Shown: positions 10,749 to 22,833, counted from the first letter of the stretch. The stretch: 64,000 nucleotides of DNA from Hyparrhenia diplandra (GCA_015847255.1 JADLZK010009391.1:248001-312000); one strand, 5' to 3'. The notes: a model not told the origin generated them from the sequence alone. Translations and numbers: made by a program.

Positions 10749-10934
10749 TTCGAATGATTTGTTTTTCTGTTCATGTATATATACTGCTAGGCATATTATA
10801 CTCCGAGTCTCAAAACATCCCCTAACATGAACAGATGTCTGACGACGCACGCAGACCATGAGGGCTTGCATTTGTGAGTTGTGACACAATCCACCCGACA
10901 AAGATATAGTAACTAGTGTTTATTAAAGTGATGT

Positions 10935-11045
10935 TCAGATCAGGGACTGCCAAAGGAAGCACATGGAGATCGAAGGGGTACGCCAAGACCGGCGTCGATT
11001 TCACGAGCGGTGTCAAGAAGGTGTTTGTCCTTCCTCAACAGGGTA
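10935..11045 (+). pseudogene. Tail fragment of the local family (unit 2)
   Basis: DNA-level match to the end of copies C and D: GGGACTGCCAAAGGAAGCAC corresponds to the CLRQHAEKG region, followed by GGCGTCGATTTCACGAGCGG (GVDFTSG) and GTGTTTGTCCTTCCTCAACA. Only the C-terminal third is present and it has no start. It supplies the empty site for the LINE at 7576-8231. Confidence 0.65.
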
Positions 11046-12097
11046 ACGACGGTGGAGTACAAGATATTTGGCTATGAATTAATGCGAGCAACATATCTCG
11101 CCTCTAAATCAAGGTCACTTCTACTATTTTCACATATGTTAGCAATGTCCGTCTCATCATTCACATAAAAAAGCACACGGGAGAGCCCCACACAAACCCA
11201 CCGCTCCTGTTTTTGACGCCAGTGCCACCCTCATGTTGCACCCTAGCTCTCCTAAGCCACTTCGATACAATAAATGGGAGGAAGGCCAGGTCCGATACAC
11301 TGCACACCAGATTCGATGAAGGCATCGCTCCTTTCTATGAAACCTGGCTTCAAGGAGAAAAAAAACTTCGCTTTGCCTCCCATTCTTCTTCTCTCTCCTG
11401 CCGTTGGCGCTCCAGCCGTTGACCGGAACCCCCAACTCCCTCTGCTTCTGCTCGCCGTCGTGGAAGTCGTGGAGAGCCTCTTAACCATTCTTTTTGTTGT
11501 TGTCGTAAGCCATGGAGAGAGAGCCCCTGTCAAAGCCCTAGATCTAGGCAGGGGGGGAGCTCATGGCGCAAGACTTGAAGGAGCTAGTGACAACGGTGGC
11601 ATAGGAGAACGAGATCCCACGCTTATGCATCTCGGAGGTCCGAGATTCTAGGAAAGCGACGGCGGCGGGGCGGCCGACGACGGTGCACTCCGACGGGCCT
11701 GTACTCCGAGGGGCAAGAGGACAATGGGAAGGTGGTGGCATCAAGTCCGGGCGAGGATAGAGGAGTTGGGGAGAGAGGAGGAGACGCCATAGCCTTGTCA
11801 GCGAGAAGGGGGAGGAGGTGGTGGATGGGATTCGCAACGCGGACTTGGAATAGGATAGGTAGAGGATGCGTTGCATGGGATTCCGCCGGTGCTGACTCGA
11901 AACAGGAGAGGCGGAGGATATGGGTGCCGAGTCGGGTGGGAGAAAGGAACGGTTGAGTGACGATGACTTTTCGATCTAGTGCGGTTCTACACATTGTGGT
12001 CTGTTTATCAGTTGAAGTCACATCATTTTATAGCAACAAAGTCGGTTCAATGCACTGCACGTGCTCCAAGGAGCCCTCTCCTCATGCCGTCCGCGAT
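11046..12097. repeat. Family spacer module, copy 2
   Basis: Collinear with 8313-9290 and 23341-23970 from CAAGATATTTGGCTATGAAT through TTGTTGTTGTCGTAAGCCATGG to CACTGCACGTGCTCCAAGGA. It breaks off at about 12097 into unrelated sequence. The short MAQDLKELVT frame at about 11563 is stopped after 13 codons. Confidence 0.65.
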
Positions 12098-12436
12098 GGT
12101 TAGCTATTTGGCTATCTAGATGTGATGTAGCAAGTAAAAAAATAGGAGAGAGAGAGAGTAGTCACTAGCTACATGCAAATGACTAGATTATTTCACATAG
12201 CCCACGGACAAGTGAGAGGAACATGTGGGTTCAATAATATAAAATAGTCTTCGTTGTTGTCTCTCACCTCCATAACACGAGTGCGGACGACGACGAGCCG
12301 ACACCGACGCACGACGACGCTCTCCTCGACTCCTCTCTAGAAGGCCCGGTCGTGCTAGTCCTGGCAAATGAAGCAAAAAAGCCAACGGATCCATCGGAGG
12401 AGATGGAGCACGACGTACGGAGGCATCGCTGTCCGT
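12098..12436. other. Unassigned stretch
   Basis: No gene is seen. It includes a short GAGAGAGAGAG run near 12149 and leads up to the LINE target site. Confidence 0.4.
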
Positions 12437-13938
12437 TACACATTTTTTTTTTTTTTTTGAAAAGGACAGGAGGAGAGGCTCCTACTGAAAATATATTAAA
12501 AGCAGCAACCCAGCAGGTTGTCTAAAAAGAAAATACAAGGAAATCAACAACGGAAACTAAAGCAAAAAAAAAGAAAAAGCTAATCTAGGATACAAAAAGG
12601 AAACAAAGAAAATGAATTCTATTATACAGTTTGCTCTAGCCATGATTCAATCGCTGGGAAGTATTTCTTTTTGGCTCTCCAAAGGAGCTGGCCAAAGACT
12701 TCTCTGAAAATTTGGAGACACCGCAGACAACTTGGTGGAATTCCTTGGAAAATAACATCATTCCGAACCAACCAAATGCTCCAACACATGATGACAATGA
12801 TTTCCATGAAGAATTTCTTATTTAGCTGCATTCTGAAACTGTGTAAACGCTAAAACAAATCTGGAGAGCTTATTACTACAAGGCCAATCAAGGCCCAGCA
12901 GTTTTTAGAGAACTGGCAATCCATGAAAAGATGATACACCGTCTCATTCTCAAAACCACAGAGAACACATTTAGAAGAAGGAATTTGCATGGACCTCCTG
13001 CAAAGGATATCTCTGGTACTAAGCCTGTCCTGAAGGAGCAACCAAAAAAAGATTTTATGCTTTGGCTGACAAGAGGATTTCCATAGTTTACCAAAAACAA
13101 CGGGAACTTCTGAAACACCCATCAAATGTCTATAAGCCTTCTTCACAGAGAATGTGTGAGCATTCCAAATACAAGTCCAACTATCCTTGGGACCTGAGAG
13201 ATTGTTTCTGACATCAGACACTTGGGAACTGAAAATCTGGAATTGCTGGAAAGCTTGGGAAGACAGAGGCAAACTGAAAAGCGATGCCAGATCCTCAAAC
13301 GATGCAGCCTTGAACAGAGAAATTTGAGGCCTTAGAGCAAAAGAATGCAGCTCAGGGAAGCAAAGCCTTAGAGGCTGACCAGCCCAGCTGTCGTCCCAAA
13401 GAAAGCAAGAGGAACCATTTCCCACTGAAACTGAAGCCATACCTTTAAACTTGTTCAGGAGTTTAAGGATGTCACGCCACCAGAAAGATCCTTTCATGGT
13501 ATGGTTTGGCAATCTTCCATTTGAATAGTATTTCTCCCAAACTAGGTGAACCCATAGCACATCAGAATGGTTGAAGAACTTATGCAGGTGTTTAAGAAGC
13601 AGAGCCTCATTTTGAGTTTTGAGGTCAATAATCCCCAAACCACCATCTTCTTTGGGCTTTGAGACCATTTGCCAAGCAGCTTTGGCATTGACTCTATTAT
13701 TGTCATCTGATCCCCTCCAAAGGCAATGCTTTCTATAACTATCCACTTGTTCCCTCACAAAGTGACATATAAGTGAAAAGTTCCCATATAGAATGTTGGA
13801 AGGAGGAGAAGACTGAATTTGCCATTTGGAGTTTCCCCACTGGGAAAGAAAGAGAGGTGCCGACAAGCCTTCTTTCACATCTTAGAAGCAGAGGGAGAAA
13901 ATCTTCCACTTTTGGCTTAGAAAGACCTAGAGGCAAAT
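12437..13938 (-). mobile_element. LINE, 3' part (interrupted by LTR element)
   Basis: Minus-strand L1-type LINE. The poly(A) appears as a T-run at 12443-12460. The frame 12850-13878 encodes the end of the RT domain and a zf-RVT domain (W.HLVWEKYY, FSVKKAYRHL, CVLCGFENETVYHLFMDC), continued by WLVRNDVIFQG in 12622-12831. The N-terminal side reaches PLGLSKPKVEDFLPLL at 13936, where the LTR element cuts it. It continues at 19867-20164. TACACATTT at 12437-12445 and 20165-20173 is the likely target duplication of the whole LINE. Confidence 0.85.
13934..13938. repeat. Target duplication of the LTR element (left)
   Basis: CAAAT here and CAAAC at 19867-19871 bracket the LTR element. Joined once, they restore the LINE codons for LPLGL after the TY of the RT domain. 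Confidence 0.7.
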
Positions 13939-14249
13939 CACAAGACGCCCACTTCTGGTGAGGAGGATGAGGCCCAGGCCCAAGAGAAGCAAGCGAGCCC
14001 GGCGTCCGAGTACCCGGGTCACCGGCCTAGAGTGGTCTGGTCCTTCCAAGCAAGCTATCGAGGCAGGAAGCTTAAATACACGATGACTCGTTGAGTCTTG
14101 TATCAATCAACTATCAAACAACTTTTCTTTGTTAATTTAAATTCGTCGTCGATTAGGTCGTTAACTCCTCTCTCCTCCTACCTACCCTTTTCCCCTTTCT
14201 CGGAGTAGATCTCGTCGGACCACCGCTGCGGCGAGCGGGGGGTTCTACT
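13939..14249 (+). repeat. 5' LTR
   Basis: Matches 19558-19866 over its whole length (GCCCACTTC..GGTGAGGA to CACCGCTGCGGCGA), with indels. Its expected TGTCAGCACT start has decayed. It contains AGCTTAAATACACGATGACT, a TATA-type region, followed by CGTTGAGTCTTG. Confidence 0.85.
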
Positions 14250-14258
14250 TGGTATCAG
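14250..14258 (+). other. Primer binding site (initiator tRNA-Met type)
   Basis: TGGTATCAG directly follows the 5' LTR. It is complementary to the 3' end of plant initiator tRNA-Met, the usual primer of this element class. Confidence 0.75.
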
Positions 14259-15420
14259 CTCGCCCGGTCCGCCCTTCGAGCTGGAGCCGCATCCACACTT
14301 TCGCCCGTCGAAGGCGCGACGGGCGATGGAGCCCAACGTCAAGGCTTCGCTCGACTCCCCTCGACACCAAGTTCACGGAGATGCTTGCGCCCGATTCGAC
14401 CGCGCTCGAGTCGGGGTGGGACTCAAGTTCGCCGAGGAGGTGCGGGAGCGCCGGCCGCTGTCCCGTCGCCGGGGGGAGCGTCACCGTATTTGGAAGACCA
14501 GTACATCGTCCTCCCGGGCCCTACCGGATCGCATCGCGCCGAGTCGCCGGAGCTCGGCGGAGGGGCAGATCGTCGCATCTCCGCCTTGGAGCGCGGCGGG
14601 CGCCGTTCCGGCCCTTCACAGGCGTTTCGCGCGCTCGAGGCCAACGCGTCGTTGATGGCGCCGCCGGCTCACTCACGCCGGAGGAGTCTGCCCGCCCACA
14701 CCTTTGGCTACCGGGTTAACCACGCCCGGAGCGCGGGGGCATCGACGATCGATCTCGGGAGCCGAGCTCAAGGTCGACGATCTGGAGCTGATCCTACCGG
14801 GCGGAGATGCGGGACGAGCGCCGACGACCCGCATCGACATGTCGAGCACGCCCACGTGTTCGAGATTGGCGTCCATGGGTGGAGGCGTTTCTTTTCGACG
14901 CGGCGGCGTGACATCGGCCGCCTCCGCCGTTCGAAACCCGGCGCCGCTTTCATCTACGTTCCGCGATCCTCCATGGGGTTCGTCGCCGACCGGGCGCCTT
15001 ACTGCTTGGGCCCCGGCCCGCTGACGCGCTCCGGCACAAGACCGCCGCGCACATCGCCGCCGGTCTTCTTTGCCCGAACCGCCAACGGCACAGCGTTCGA
15101 GGGCATGGGTCAATTCCGACCACGCCCCCTCTCTTCGATCGGTATGAACCATACTTCCTTCGCTACCATCCCCCTCAATCCCATTCCCGTTTCGCAATCC
15201 ACCTGAACCCCAAAGAACACCCTTCACCCTACTACCTCACTCATTCCCCAAACCAGTTCATACAAACTACTCATACCCTCAACATCAGCCCCGTTCTACC
15301 CCAACCCATACCAGCAGACAGAAGATCCTTACCCCAACGATCCAAACTTCCCACCACACCGCTCGTCTAATCCCTCCTAAACCCTCACCACAACCTAGGC
15401 CGCTTACCCAAACTAGATTT
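14259..15420 (+). other. Leader of the LTR element
   Basis: GC-rich untranslated leader and start of gag. Open frames on both strands (for example 14385-15206 plus, 14673-15227 minus) show no domain that I recognise and are probably products of composition. Confidence 0.5.
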
Positions 15421-16200
15421 TCCTAAGTTTGATGGGGAAGACGCCATTTCTGGATAACATGTGCCAAAAACTATTTCGACATGTATGCGGTCGAGCCACA
15501 CATGTGGATTCGTGTAGGCACAATGCATTTCACAGGTGCGGCCAAGCGCTGGCTACAATCCATCGAGTCCTCCCTCCAGTCCACAGATTGGCCTACCTTC
15601 TGCTCTATGATCCACGAGCGTTTCGGCCGTGATCAACATGAACCCTCGCTACGCTAGAAAAAAATGTTCCACATCCGCATGACCGCTCGTTTTCGATTAT
15701 GTCAACCGATTCACTGAACTGGTCGATCAATTAAAATCCTATAACCCCAATCCGGATATCCTATCCTTCATTCATCGCTTTATAGATGGACTCCGCGATG
15801 ATATTCGTGCAATACTTATGGTTGCTCGGCCAGCTTCCCTCGACACGCCTATACTCTTGCCCTGTTACAGAAGAAGTCGCGGAGTCTATCCAAAGCGCAA
15901 AAGGAAGCTAGGGCGTCCCGACTTCTCGGGTTTCCAAGGACCCAAGGCGCCGAGCTATTGTGCCATATCAAGCTTCCTCAAGCCGGCACAAGACAAGCCC
16001 GGGTTGTCGAAGAGAAGGTCGTTGGTTCCAAGTCTACGGACGACAAGCTCTCTCTACTCAAGAATTACCGCAAGGCGCGCGGGCTATGTATGCGATGTGG
16101 GGACAAATGGGCTCCCCGGTCACCGCTGTGGCGAACAACCACCTGCTCCATGCATTGCAAGAGGTATGGGAATTGTTCCAAGATGATTTTGAGGTCCGTG
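15421..16200 (+). pseudogene. gag of the LTR element
   Basis: Frame pieces read FPKFDGEDA, then a gag-type stretch from 15480 (VEPHMWIRVGTMHFTGAAKR) and SSLQSTDWPTFCSMIHERFG. Near 16085 there is a zinc knuckle CMRCGDKW.PGHRC whose two halves lie in different frames. At least three frameshifts are needed to read through. Confidence 0.7.
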
Positions 16201-19200
16201 ATTGATCGACCGTGCGCCTGAAGACGCCTGTTCAGCCCGAGCAACCAGCCTTTTTTCTCTGTCACACACCGCACCTTCAGCATCGGGCACACCGGGCATT
16301 ATGACAATGCAGTTCATGGGCACTTTGGCTGACACATCAGTATTGATCCTAGTGGATTCCGGGAGCACCCATTCTTTTATCAAGGCATCCGCTTCTTCTC
16401 TGCCGGCTCTCGAGATCTGGAGCAACCTATGCCGTTCATTGCGAGATGGTTCTATTATCAATTGTACATCCGAAATACCAGCCGTTGCATGGAAACTTCA
16501 GGGCTATACGTTCCACTCCACTTTCAGAGTTCTTCCTCTGGGCTCTTATGATCTCATCCTGGGCATGGATTGGCTTGCCGCCTTCTCCCCTATGAAAGTA
16601 AGTTGGAAGCACAAGTGGATGGCAATTCCTTATGGTCACAAAGATACCGTTTCATTGCAGGCATTGCTTCAGAGGACCATGATGGTGATGTTCTCGCGAC
16701 TGTTCAGATCTTTCTTCCGCCGAAGTCCGAATCGCATGGAAACTCTCTCTTGCCTGACATACGCCCATCGATTGATGAATTCTCACAGCTATTTGTGGAG
16801 CCCACTGCACTTCCTCCCCGCAGGCAATGCGATCACTCAATACCTCTCATCCCCGGGCCCGGTTTCGGCCAGTTCGGGCAAAGACCGCTATTCTCCCAAG
16901 CTTAAGATCAAATCGAAACTCAAGTTTCCGAAGTTGCGAAAACAGAATGATTCGTCCCGGTCGAGTCCATTTTCATCTCCCGTATTGCCGGTGAAGAAGA
17001 AAGATCACCCCGGGCGCATGTGTGTGGATTATCGCATGCTTAACGCCCCGACGGTTAAGAGCAAGTTCCCAATCCCGATCATTGACGAGCTCTTAGACGA
17101 ATTGGCTGGTTCTCGGTGGTTTTCATGTTTAGATCTCCGAGCTGGTTTTAACCAGATACGCCCCGCTCCCTGGTGAGGAGTATAAGACGCTTTTATGACA
17201 CACGGGGGACAGTTTGAATACAATGTCATGTCATTCGCCTCACCGGCGCCCCAAACTCATTCCGTGGAGCTATGAACTCTACTCAAGCCATTGTTACGCA
17301 TCCGTGTGATCGTGTTCTTTGACGATATTCCGTATTTAGCAAGAGTCCGGAAGAGCATATCGTTCATCTTCGCGGTGTTCGACTTACTTGCCAAGGACCG
17401 GTGGCTCATTAAGCTCTCCAAGTGTCGCCGCCCAGAGTCTATAGCTTATCTTGGTCATGTCATCGGCGCCGGTCGCAAGACCGATCCTTCCAAGTTGGAG
17501 GCGGTGCAAGCTTGGCCTCGAACCCACGATGTGAAAAAGCTTACGCAGCTTTTCGGGTCTCAGAGGGTATTACGTAAAGTTCGTGAAACACTTTGCGCTG
17601 ATTGCCGACCTCTCTATGACTTATTGAAAAAAGGGTGCTCGCTTATCCGGGTCTCCAATTCATTCCTCGCCTTTTGTTGTTCAAGCAAGCGCACGCCCCG
17701 CCCCTCTCATTACCCGATTTTAACAAGACATTCCAACTTCACACCGATGCTAGTGACAATGGTGTTGGGGCTGTCCTCTGCCGGGAAGGACATCCCTTGG
17801 CATTTGTGAGCAAATCTCGGGGCCTCGCACTCGTGGGTTGTCCACTTATGACAAAGAATTTCTTGCAATTGTTGTGGCTATTGATCGCTGGCGGGCATAT
17901 CTGCAAAGATAGTGAATTTATCATCTACACGCACCGGTAGCAGCCTTATCCACATCACACACCGGCGCCTTCACACACCATGGCAACTCAAGATGTATAC
18001 CAAGCTTGCGGGATTACTGACAAGGTCATCTACAAGCCCGGCATCAACAATCCGGATGATGCTCTGTCGGGCACCTGCAGCTCGGCCTGATGCTTATCGC
18101 TATGTCTTCGGTGACACCTTCTTGGATGTCGAGCTCGAAAAGTGGTATGAGATCGACCTGACCGCTTCGAACTCTTGCAACAAATGTGATGCATTGCCAT
18201 GATGCCAGGCCACCTTATACTCGATTTGGGGGTGTGATTCGATTCAAGGGCGAGTTTGGCGGGTACTAACCAGCGATTCAGTCAAGGTGATGCGCCCCTG
18301 CGCATTGTATTTGTTGGCGGCCATTCGGTTTCGATCACCCACCGTCGCATCAGCGGTTTTTTTATTGGCGCGGCATGAAAGCCGACATCAAAGAGTTCGT
18401 GTCCAATTGCCCGTGTGCATTGAGGCAAAGCCAGGCGAGTTAAGTATCGGGGGTTTGCTTTCTCCTCTTCCGATCCACGATGGTTCTTGGCAAGTCTTAT
18501 GCATGGATTTCATCAATGGCCTTCCTACATCCGCCTCGCTAATTGCATCATGGTGGTTATTGACAAATTCAGCAAGCACGCACACTTTATTCCTCCGCAT
18601 CATCCCTACATCGCTGAGAAAGTGGCACAAGTCTTTCTTGACAATGTGTACAAGCTCCACGGCATGCCTAAGTACATTGTGTTCGACCAGGGATGCCGTG
18701 TTCACTAGCAATTTTGGAAGGAAATCTTTTCGGCTGGCCAAAGTGACTCGCGTGCATCGGTTCAAAGCTTACCACCCGAGTCCGATGGCCGACAGAGAGT
18801 AAATCGGTGCACCGGAGACCTTTCTTATTTGTTTCGGCACCCCCCTCGTCGCTGGCTTAAGTGGCTTTCATTGGCCGAATTTTGGTACAACACTTGTTGG
18901 CATTCGGCATTGGGTACTTCCCCATTCGAGGTATTGTATGGCCACCCACCTATTCACTTCGGCCTCTCGATGACGTTGTCTCTCCTGTACCTGATGTGGC
19001 AAGGCAATTGGCCGAGCGCCAGACTATGCAAGCCGCGGTTCGGCAACACTTACTCCGAGCTCGGATGCGCATGAAACACCAAGCCGACAAAGAACAGACT
19101 GAAAGAACTTTCCAACCGGGTGACAAGGTATTCCTCCGCCCGCAACCCTACGTCCGGTCTTCATTGGCTCCGAGGTCCCATCACAAGTTATGCTTCAAGT

Positions 19201-19540
19201 ACTTTGGGCCTTTTGAGATCATTGGCAAAAATTGGCGGCGTTGCTTACAAGCTGAAGCTTCCTCCATCAGCTTTGATCCACCCAGTTTTTTCATGTATCT
19301 CGTTGAAGGCTGCTCCTCCGTTTCAGCCAAGGTATGCTCAATTCTTCCCGATCCCGACAATACCATGCAAGTGCGAGAAGTGCGTGTCTTCGCAGCGCCG
19401 CATCCGGCGTTGCATGGGCGTTAAGACTGTTCCTCAGGTATTGATCAAGTGGTCCGACATGGATGCTGAGTTGGCTACGTGGGAAGATGAGGACTGCATC
19501 AAGCAACTGTTCCTCGCTGCCCGGCTTGGGGACAAGCCGA
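16201..19540 (+). pseudogene. pol of the LTR element (PR-RT-RH-INT-chromodomain)
   Basis: The protease motif LVDSGSTHSFI at about 16346 and LGMDWL at 16558. RT from about 17015 (MCVDYRMLNAPTVKSKFPIP, CLDLRAGFNQI), with the catalytic box reduced to FFDDIP at about 17318. RNase H with HTDASDNGVGAVLCREGHPL at about 17737. Integrase core from about 18505 (VVIDKFSKHAHFIPPHHPY, VAQVFLDNVYKLHGMP). Chromodomain VLIKWSDMDAELATWEDED at about 19437. Frameshifts separate nearly every domain. The normal RT box is YVDD-like, so the box here is also mutated. Confidence 0.85.
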
Positions 19541-19557
19541 ACACAAGGAGGAGGGGG

Positions 19558-19866
19558 TGTCAGCACTGCCCACTTCGGTGAGGATGAGGCCCAGCCCAAG
19601 AGAAGCAAGCGAGCCCGGCGTCCCGAAAGTACCCGGTCACCGCCCAGAGTGGTCTGGTCCTTCCAAGCAAGCTATCGAGGCAATCGGAAGCTTAAATACC
19701 TGATGACTCGTTGAGTCTTGTATCAATCAACTATCAAACAACTTTTGCTGTTAATTTAAATTCGTCGTCGTTCGTCGTTAACTCCTCTCTCCTCCTACCT
19801 ACCCTTTTCCCCTTTCTCGGAGTAGATCTCGTCGGACCACCGCTGCGGCGAAGCGGGGTTCTTACA
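19558..19866 (+). repeat. 3' LTR
   Basis: Starts TGTCAGCACTGCCCACTTC right after the polypurine tract and ends GGTTCTTACA. It is followed by the target duplication CAAAC (19867-19871). Better preserved than the 5' LTR. Confidence 0.9.
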
Positions 19867-20173
19867 CAAACCAAGATATAGGTGAAGGGAAAAGATCCCA
19901 CAGAACAGCCAAAGGTGTTGGCAAGATGCTGGACTCTGTCAAAACTCATGTTTATGGGAACCATCATGGATTTAGCAAAGTTCACTTTCAGACCAGTGGA
20001 GGAGGCAAAAGAATTCAGCAAGCTTTTTAAGAAGAAGAGCTGTTTGGCACAGCCTTCCATGATGATCAAGGTGTCATCAGCATACTGAAGGATGGGCATG
20101 TCAGTGTTCTTCTTGACTCTACGACGTGTACGTACTCTGCACTAGCGATAGTAGTCTTGCATTGTACACATTT
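19867..20173 (-). mobile_element. LINE, RT catalytic part (continuation of 12437-13938)
   Basis: The minus frame 19872-20099 reads MPILQYADDTLIIMEG, the catalytic YADD box of an L1-type RT. It continues KVNFAKSMMVPINM to FPFTY, exactly where the sequence at 13936 resumes with LPLGL. The LINE is 5' truncated about 60 bases before the box, and TACACATTT at 20165-20173 repeats 12437-12445. Confidence 0.85.
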
Positions 20174-20979
20174 CGGCATCATCAGACTCAGACATGTACA
20201 CACTCTCTGTATATGCAATGCAGGCTTGAGTGCTCAAACATGAACACGGATGAAATGAAACAAGTTCACATGTTCATAATTTGTATATTTATTTATATAT
20301 AATACGTGCAGCTGGCACGTGTATACGTCTGCATATTTCTTGGCAAATAGACACGCGCCAACGACAACGGCCGGGCCGGGCCGCGACGTGCAAAATTTTG
20401 TCAGTTGTTCGCTGATGCTTGTCTCTCTCTCTCAGTCGCTCCTCGCTCGATCGCCATGTACCGTCTCATAAAATCATGGAAACAACAACTAGGTGAAAAA
20501 AGATCGATCAGAGGATAGCAACTGCAGAAAGGCAAGGAGGAACATAAATAAGCGTCATCCTCTCACTTTATTTGGCCGGGGGTACAGTTGTAGTAGTAAC
20601 TGCCATCAGACAAACGCTAGAGCGAGAACACCATCATCTCGGAAGCTCTACACCAACAATTAATAATGGAATATACTCCCTGGAAAGGCGAAGCGGAGGA
20701 GCGAGAGCGACGGGTCGCGCGGCGCGCGCGGAGAGATGGAACCGGCAGAGGCGACGGGGAGGGAATCACGCGCTGGTTGTTGGCTGCGTTACTTTCTTTC
20801 TTTTTCTCTTTTGAACTGGCTGCTTCAATTTCATAGGCGTGGGACCTATTGACACAGCTAGAACGACGTTTTCAAAGGGACACCGAACGGATGCTACGAC
20901 GACAGATTCAAAGGACAGAGGGAGTACGTAAGAAAAAGTATGGAGTCATGGACAGCAACACACCTGAACAATCCCCTTC
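20174..20979. other. Intergenic stretch, no gene seen
   Basis: Contains a CT-rich run (20420-20440), GC-rich patches at 20690-20765 and a MITE-like end GACAGAGGGAGTACG near 20911. Its left partner might be ATACTCCCTGGAAAG near 20671, but the match is too short to call. Confidence 0.4.
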
Positions 20980-21139
20980 CTACATAGGCAACCTGAGTAC
21001 CTCCTCAGAATCTGTGCTGTGACGGGGAGATGTGTCCCAGACTGGACCCTGAGCACGACGCCGTCGCTTCATGATCCAGACGACCGCGACCACGATGGCT
21101 GCTAAGACCCCAATCACAGCTGCTCTAAGACGCAAAACA
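20980..21139 (-). pseudogene. Possible C-terminal exon with one membrane segment
   Basis: The minus frame reads LRAAVIGVLAAIVVAVVWIM, a clean 18-20 residue membrane segment. It is followed by a basic stop-transfer KRRRRAQ and a serine-rich tail ending EEVLRLPM and TAG at 20980-20982. This looks like the end of a type I membrane protein. Upstream (to the right) the frame stops, while a neighbouring frame is open (AAAMGGSLEADGDTPWSSL). So the gene is either broken or spliced here. No family is recognised. Confidence 0.35.
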
Positions 21140-21629
21140 ACGATGACCAAGGTGTATCGCCGTCTGCTTCAAGGCTTCCGCCCATTGCAGCAGCAGGGGA
21201 ACTCGCTTCGTGGAGCTCCGGCCGGCGGGCCCGTGGCGAGAAGAGACGCCATAAAGCGGGAAGCCCCCCTCCATCCTCCTCCTCCGGGGCGTGTCTGCGT
21301 GACGAGAAGAGGCGCGGTTAGTGGCTAAGCTAGAAATTATGCAAAGGGGGGCGGGTCAAGAGTTTCAACCATATAAGAAAAGTGTGTAGCTTATTTGCTT
21401 GGATTCTTGCACCGGAGCTAGGCTCTTATTTTTTCAAACCTATTCACTATTTAATATTTAACCATGCATGTTGTATTTTCCGTGGTAGTCTACGATGGAG
21501 CCAAAAATTATTATACATATAGGTCTGCTCAAAGAAAATTTGTGAATTTGTGTGACTTTGTTGTCTAGAAGTCATAAAAATATATGATAAAAGTTTTTAT
21601 TATATTTTAAAAATGCAGATTGCTAAATT
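21140..21629. other. Unassigned stretch
   Basis: The GC-rich part (21150-21330) may extend the membrane-protein fragment on the minus strand. The remainder is AT-rich with no gene visible. Confidence 0.35.
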
Positions 21630-22833
21630 ATATATTACATAAAAAAATTGAAATGATGTTGGGGGGCGCGATGGCCCTACCAGCCCCGGCCTTGGCTCCA
21701 AGGCGCCGGGCTTAACGCCTCTCGATGGAGCCGGGGCAAGTGGTGGGGAGGGACCGGGGGGGCGGAGGCGGAGACGCCGAGGGCGGCGCCACCGGTGGGG
21801 AGGAGCCGAAGCGGCGGACATTCGGCGCTGCGAGCGACGCCAAGAACGCCGAACGCCCTAAGCAGGGCGGCGGGCGTAGCCGCCATTGCAAGCAGGCCCG
21901 GCTGAGCCACTTGCCAGCGCTGTGGCGCCGGAGTTCCCCGCAGGCGCCGCCCATCTCTCCCCGACAGTCGACCGGGCGCCGGCTGATCACACTCACGCAC
22001 CGCAAACGACAACGGCTTCTTGGTGGAAGCAGAGCAGTGTAATGGATTGAGATACGTTGTAAGAGGGTGGTTGTGTGTTGTATATGTAGTTGTAGCAGGC
22101 TAGCAGGGGTAAGTTAATCACGTGGTTGGTGTTATTTTGCACAACCAAAAACTATCAGGGGGGGGGCACCACAGCCAGATTAGTAAGAAAGGTTCGCGGT
22201 GCGCTATCAACTCTTGCCCGAACGGGCAAATATTCCATGACAATGTAGTACACTGTACTACAGTACTTTATCGTTTTTTGCACACGGGCACCCGGCCGTC
22301 CGCATGGTCCGTCACTGTCAAACCCACATCTCTGCAGCCCAAATCCTCCACTGCGCTGTACCAGATTCAAGTATTCAATGATACGTGTACTTTTGTCACT
22401 AAAACCCTTTAGCTAGCCTAGACAGCTAGATACGGGGCCCACAAAGTCGCGTAGCCTGACTCAGGGTCGCACTTTTTCGGGTTTTTTTCACACGGAGACG
22501 TGGCCGTCCTATGCCTTAGCTTCGGCTTGCTCGAGGATCCAGGCGAGGCGAAGCTACCTTCCGTCCAACCCCAACAAACCTGACGGGACAAGCCCTCCCG
22601 TGGACGCATTGACAGGTACAGTAATAGTAAGCAGGTAAGTACTCCATCATCATTTAGGTAGGCCCACAGTAAGCCCACAAGGTCGCCCCGTCAGCGTCTC
22701 CGCCTCTGCCCCCGCCGCTCGGGTCCTCCCCACCACTGCCCCGACATTCACACCGGCGCATTGCAGCCAAGGGGGGCTGGTAGGGACCATGCCCCCCTAA
22801 CATCATGTCAATTTTTTATGTAATATAAAAAAA
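21630..22833. mobile_element. Element with ~140-bp inverted ends
   Basis: About 21630-21785 and about 22685-22833 are inverted copies of roughly 140 bp. ATATTACATAAAAAAATTGA and ATGATGTTGGGGGG on the left face CATCATGTCAATTTTTTATG on the right. Shared inner blocks include CCTACCAGCCCC, GTGGTGGGGAG and GGCGGAGACGC. This is the form of a MULE-like element or an inverted duplication. No clean target duplication is visible. The interior holds GC-rich open frames (21725-22042 plus, 21677-22012 minus) with no recognised domain. Confidence 0.5.

Larger units (their letters stand above)
13939..19866 (+). mobile_element. Ty3/gypsy chromovirus-type LTR retrotransposon, decayed
   Basis: About 5.93 kb inserted into a LINE. 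The order is LTR, tRNA-Met-type primer site, long leader, gag, protease, RT, RNase H, integrase with chromodomain, polypurine tract (AAGGAGGAGGGGG), LTR. This order with a C-terminal chromodomain defines the chromovirus branch. Every coding part is split over several frames, so the copy is dead. The two LTRs differ at many positions, which makes it an old insertion. Confidence 0.9.

Noticed and set aside
14385..15227. Long open frames on both strands (273 codons plus, 184 codons minus)
   Set aside because: They lie in the GC-rich leader of the LTR element, show no domain, and overlap each other on opposite strands.
20671..20925. Stowaway MITE
   Set aside because: Only the right end fits the consensus; the left partner shares just nine bases.
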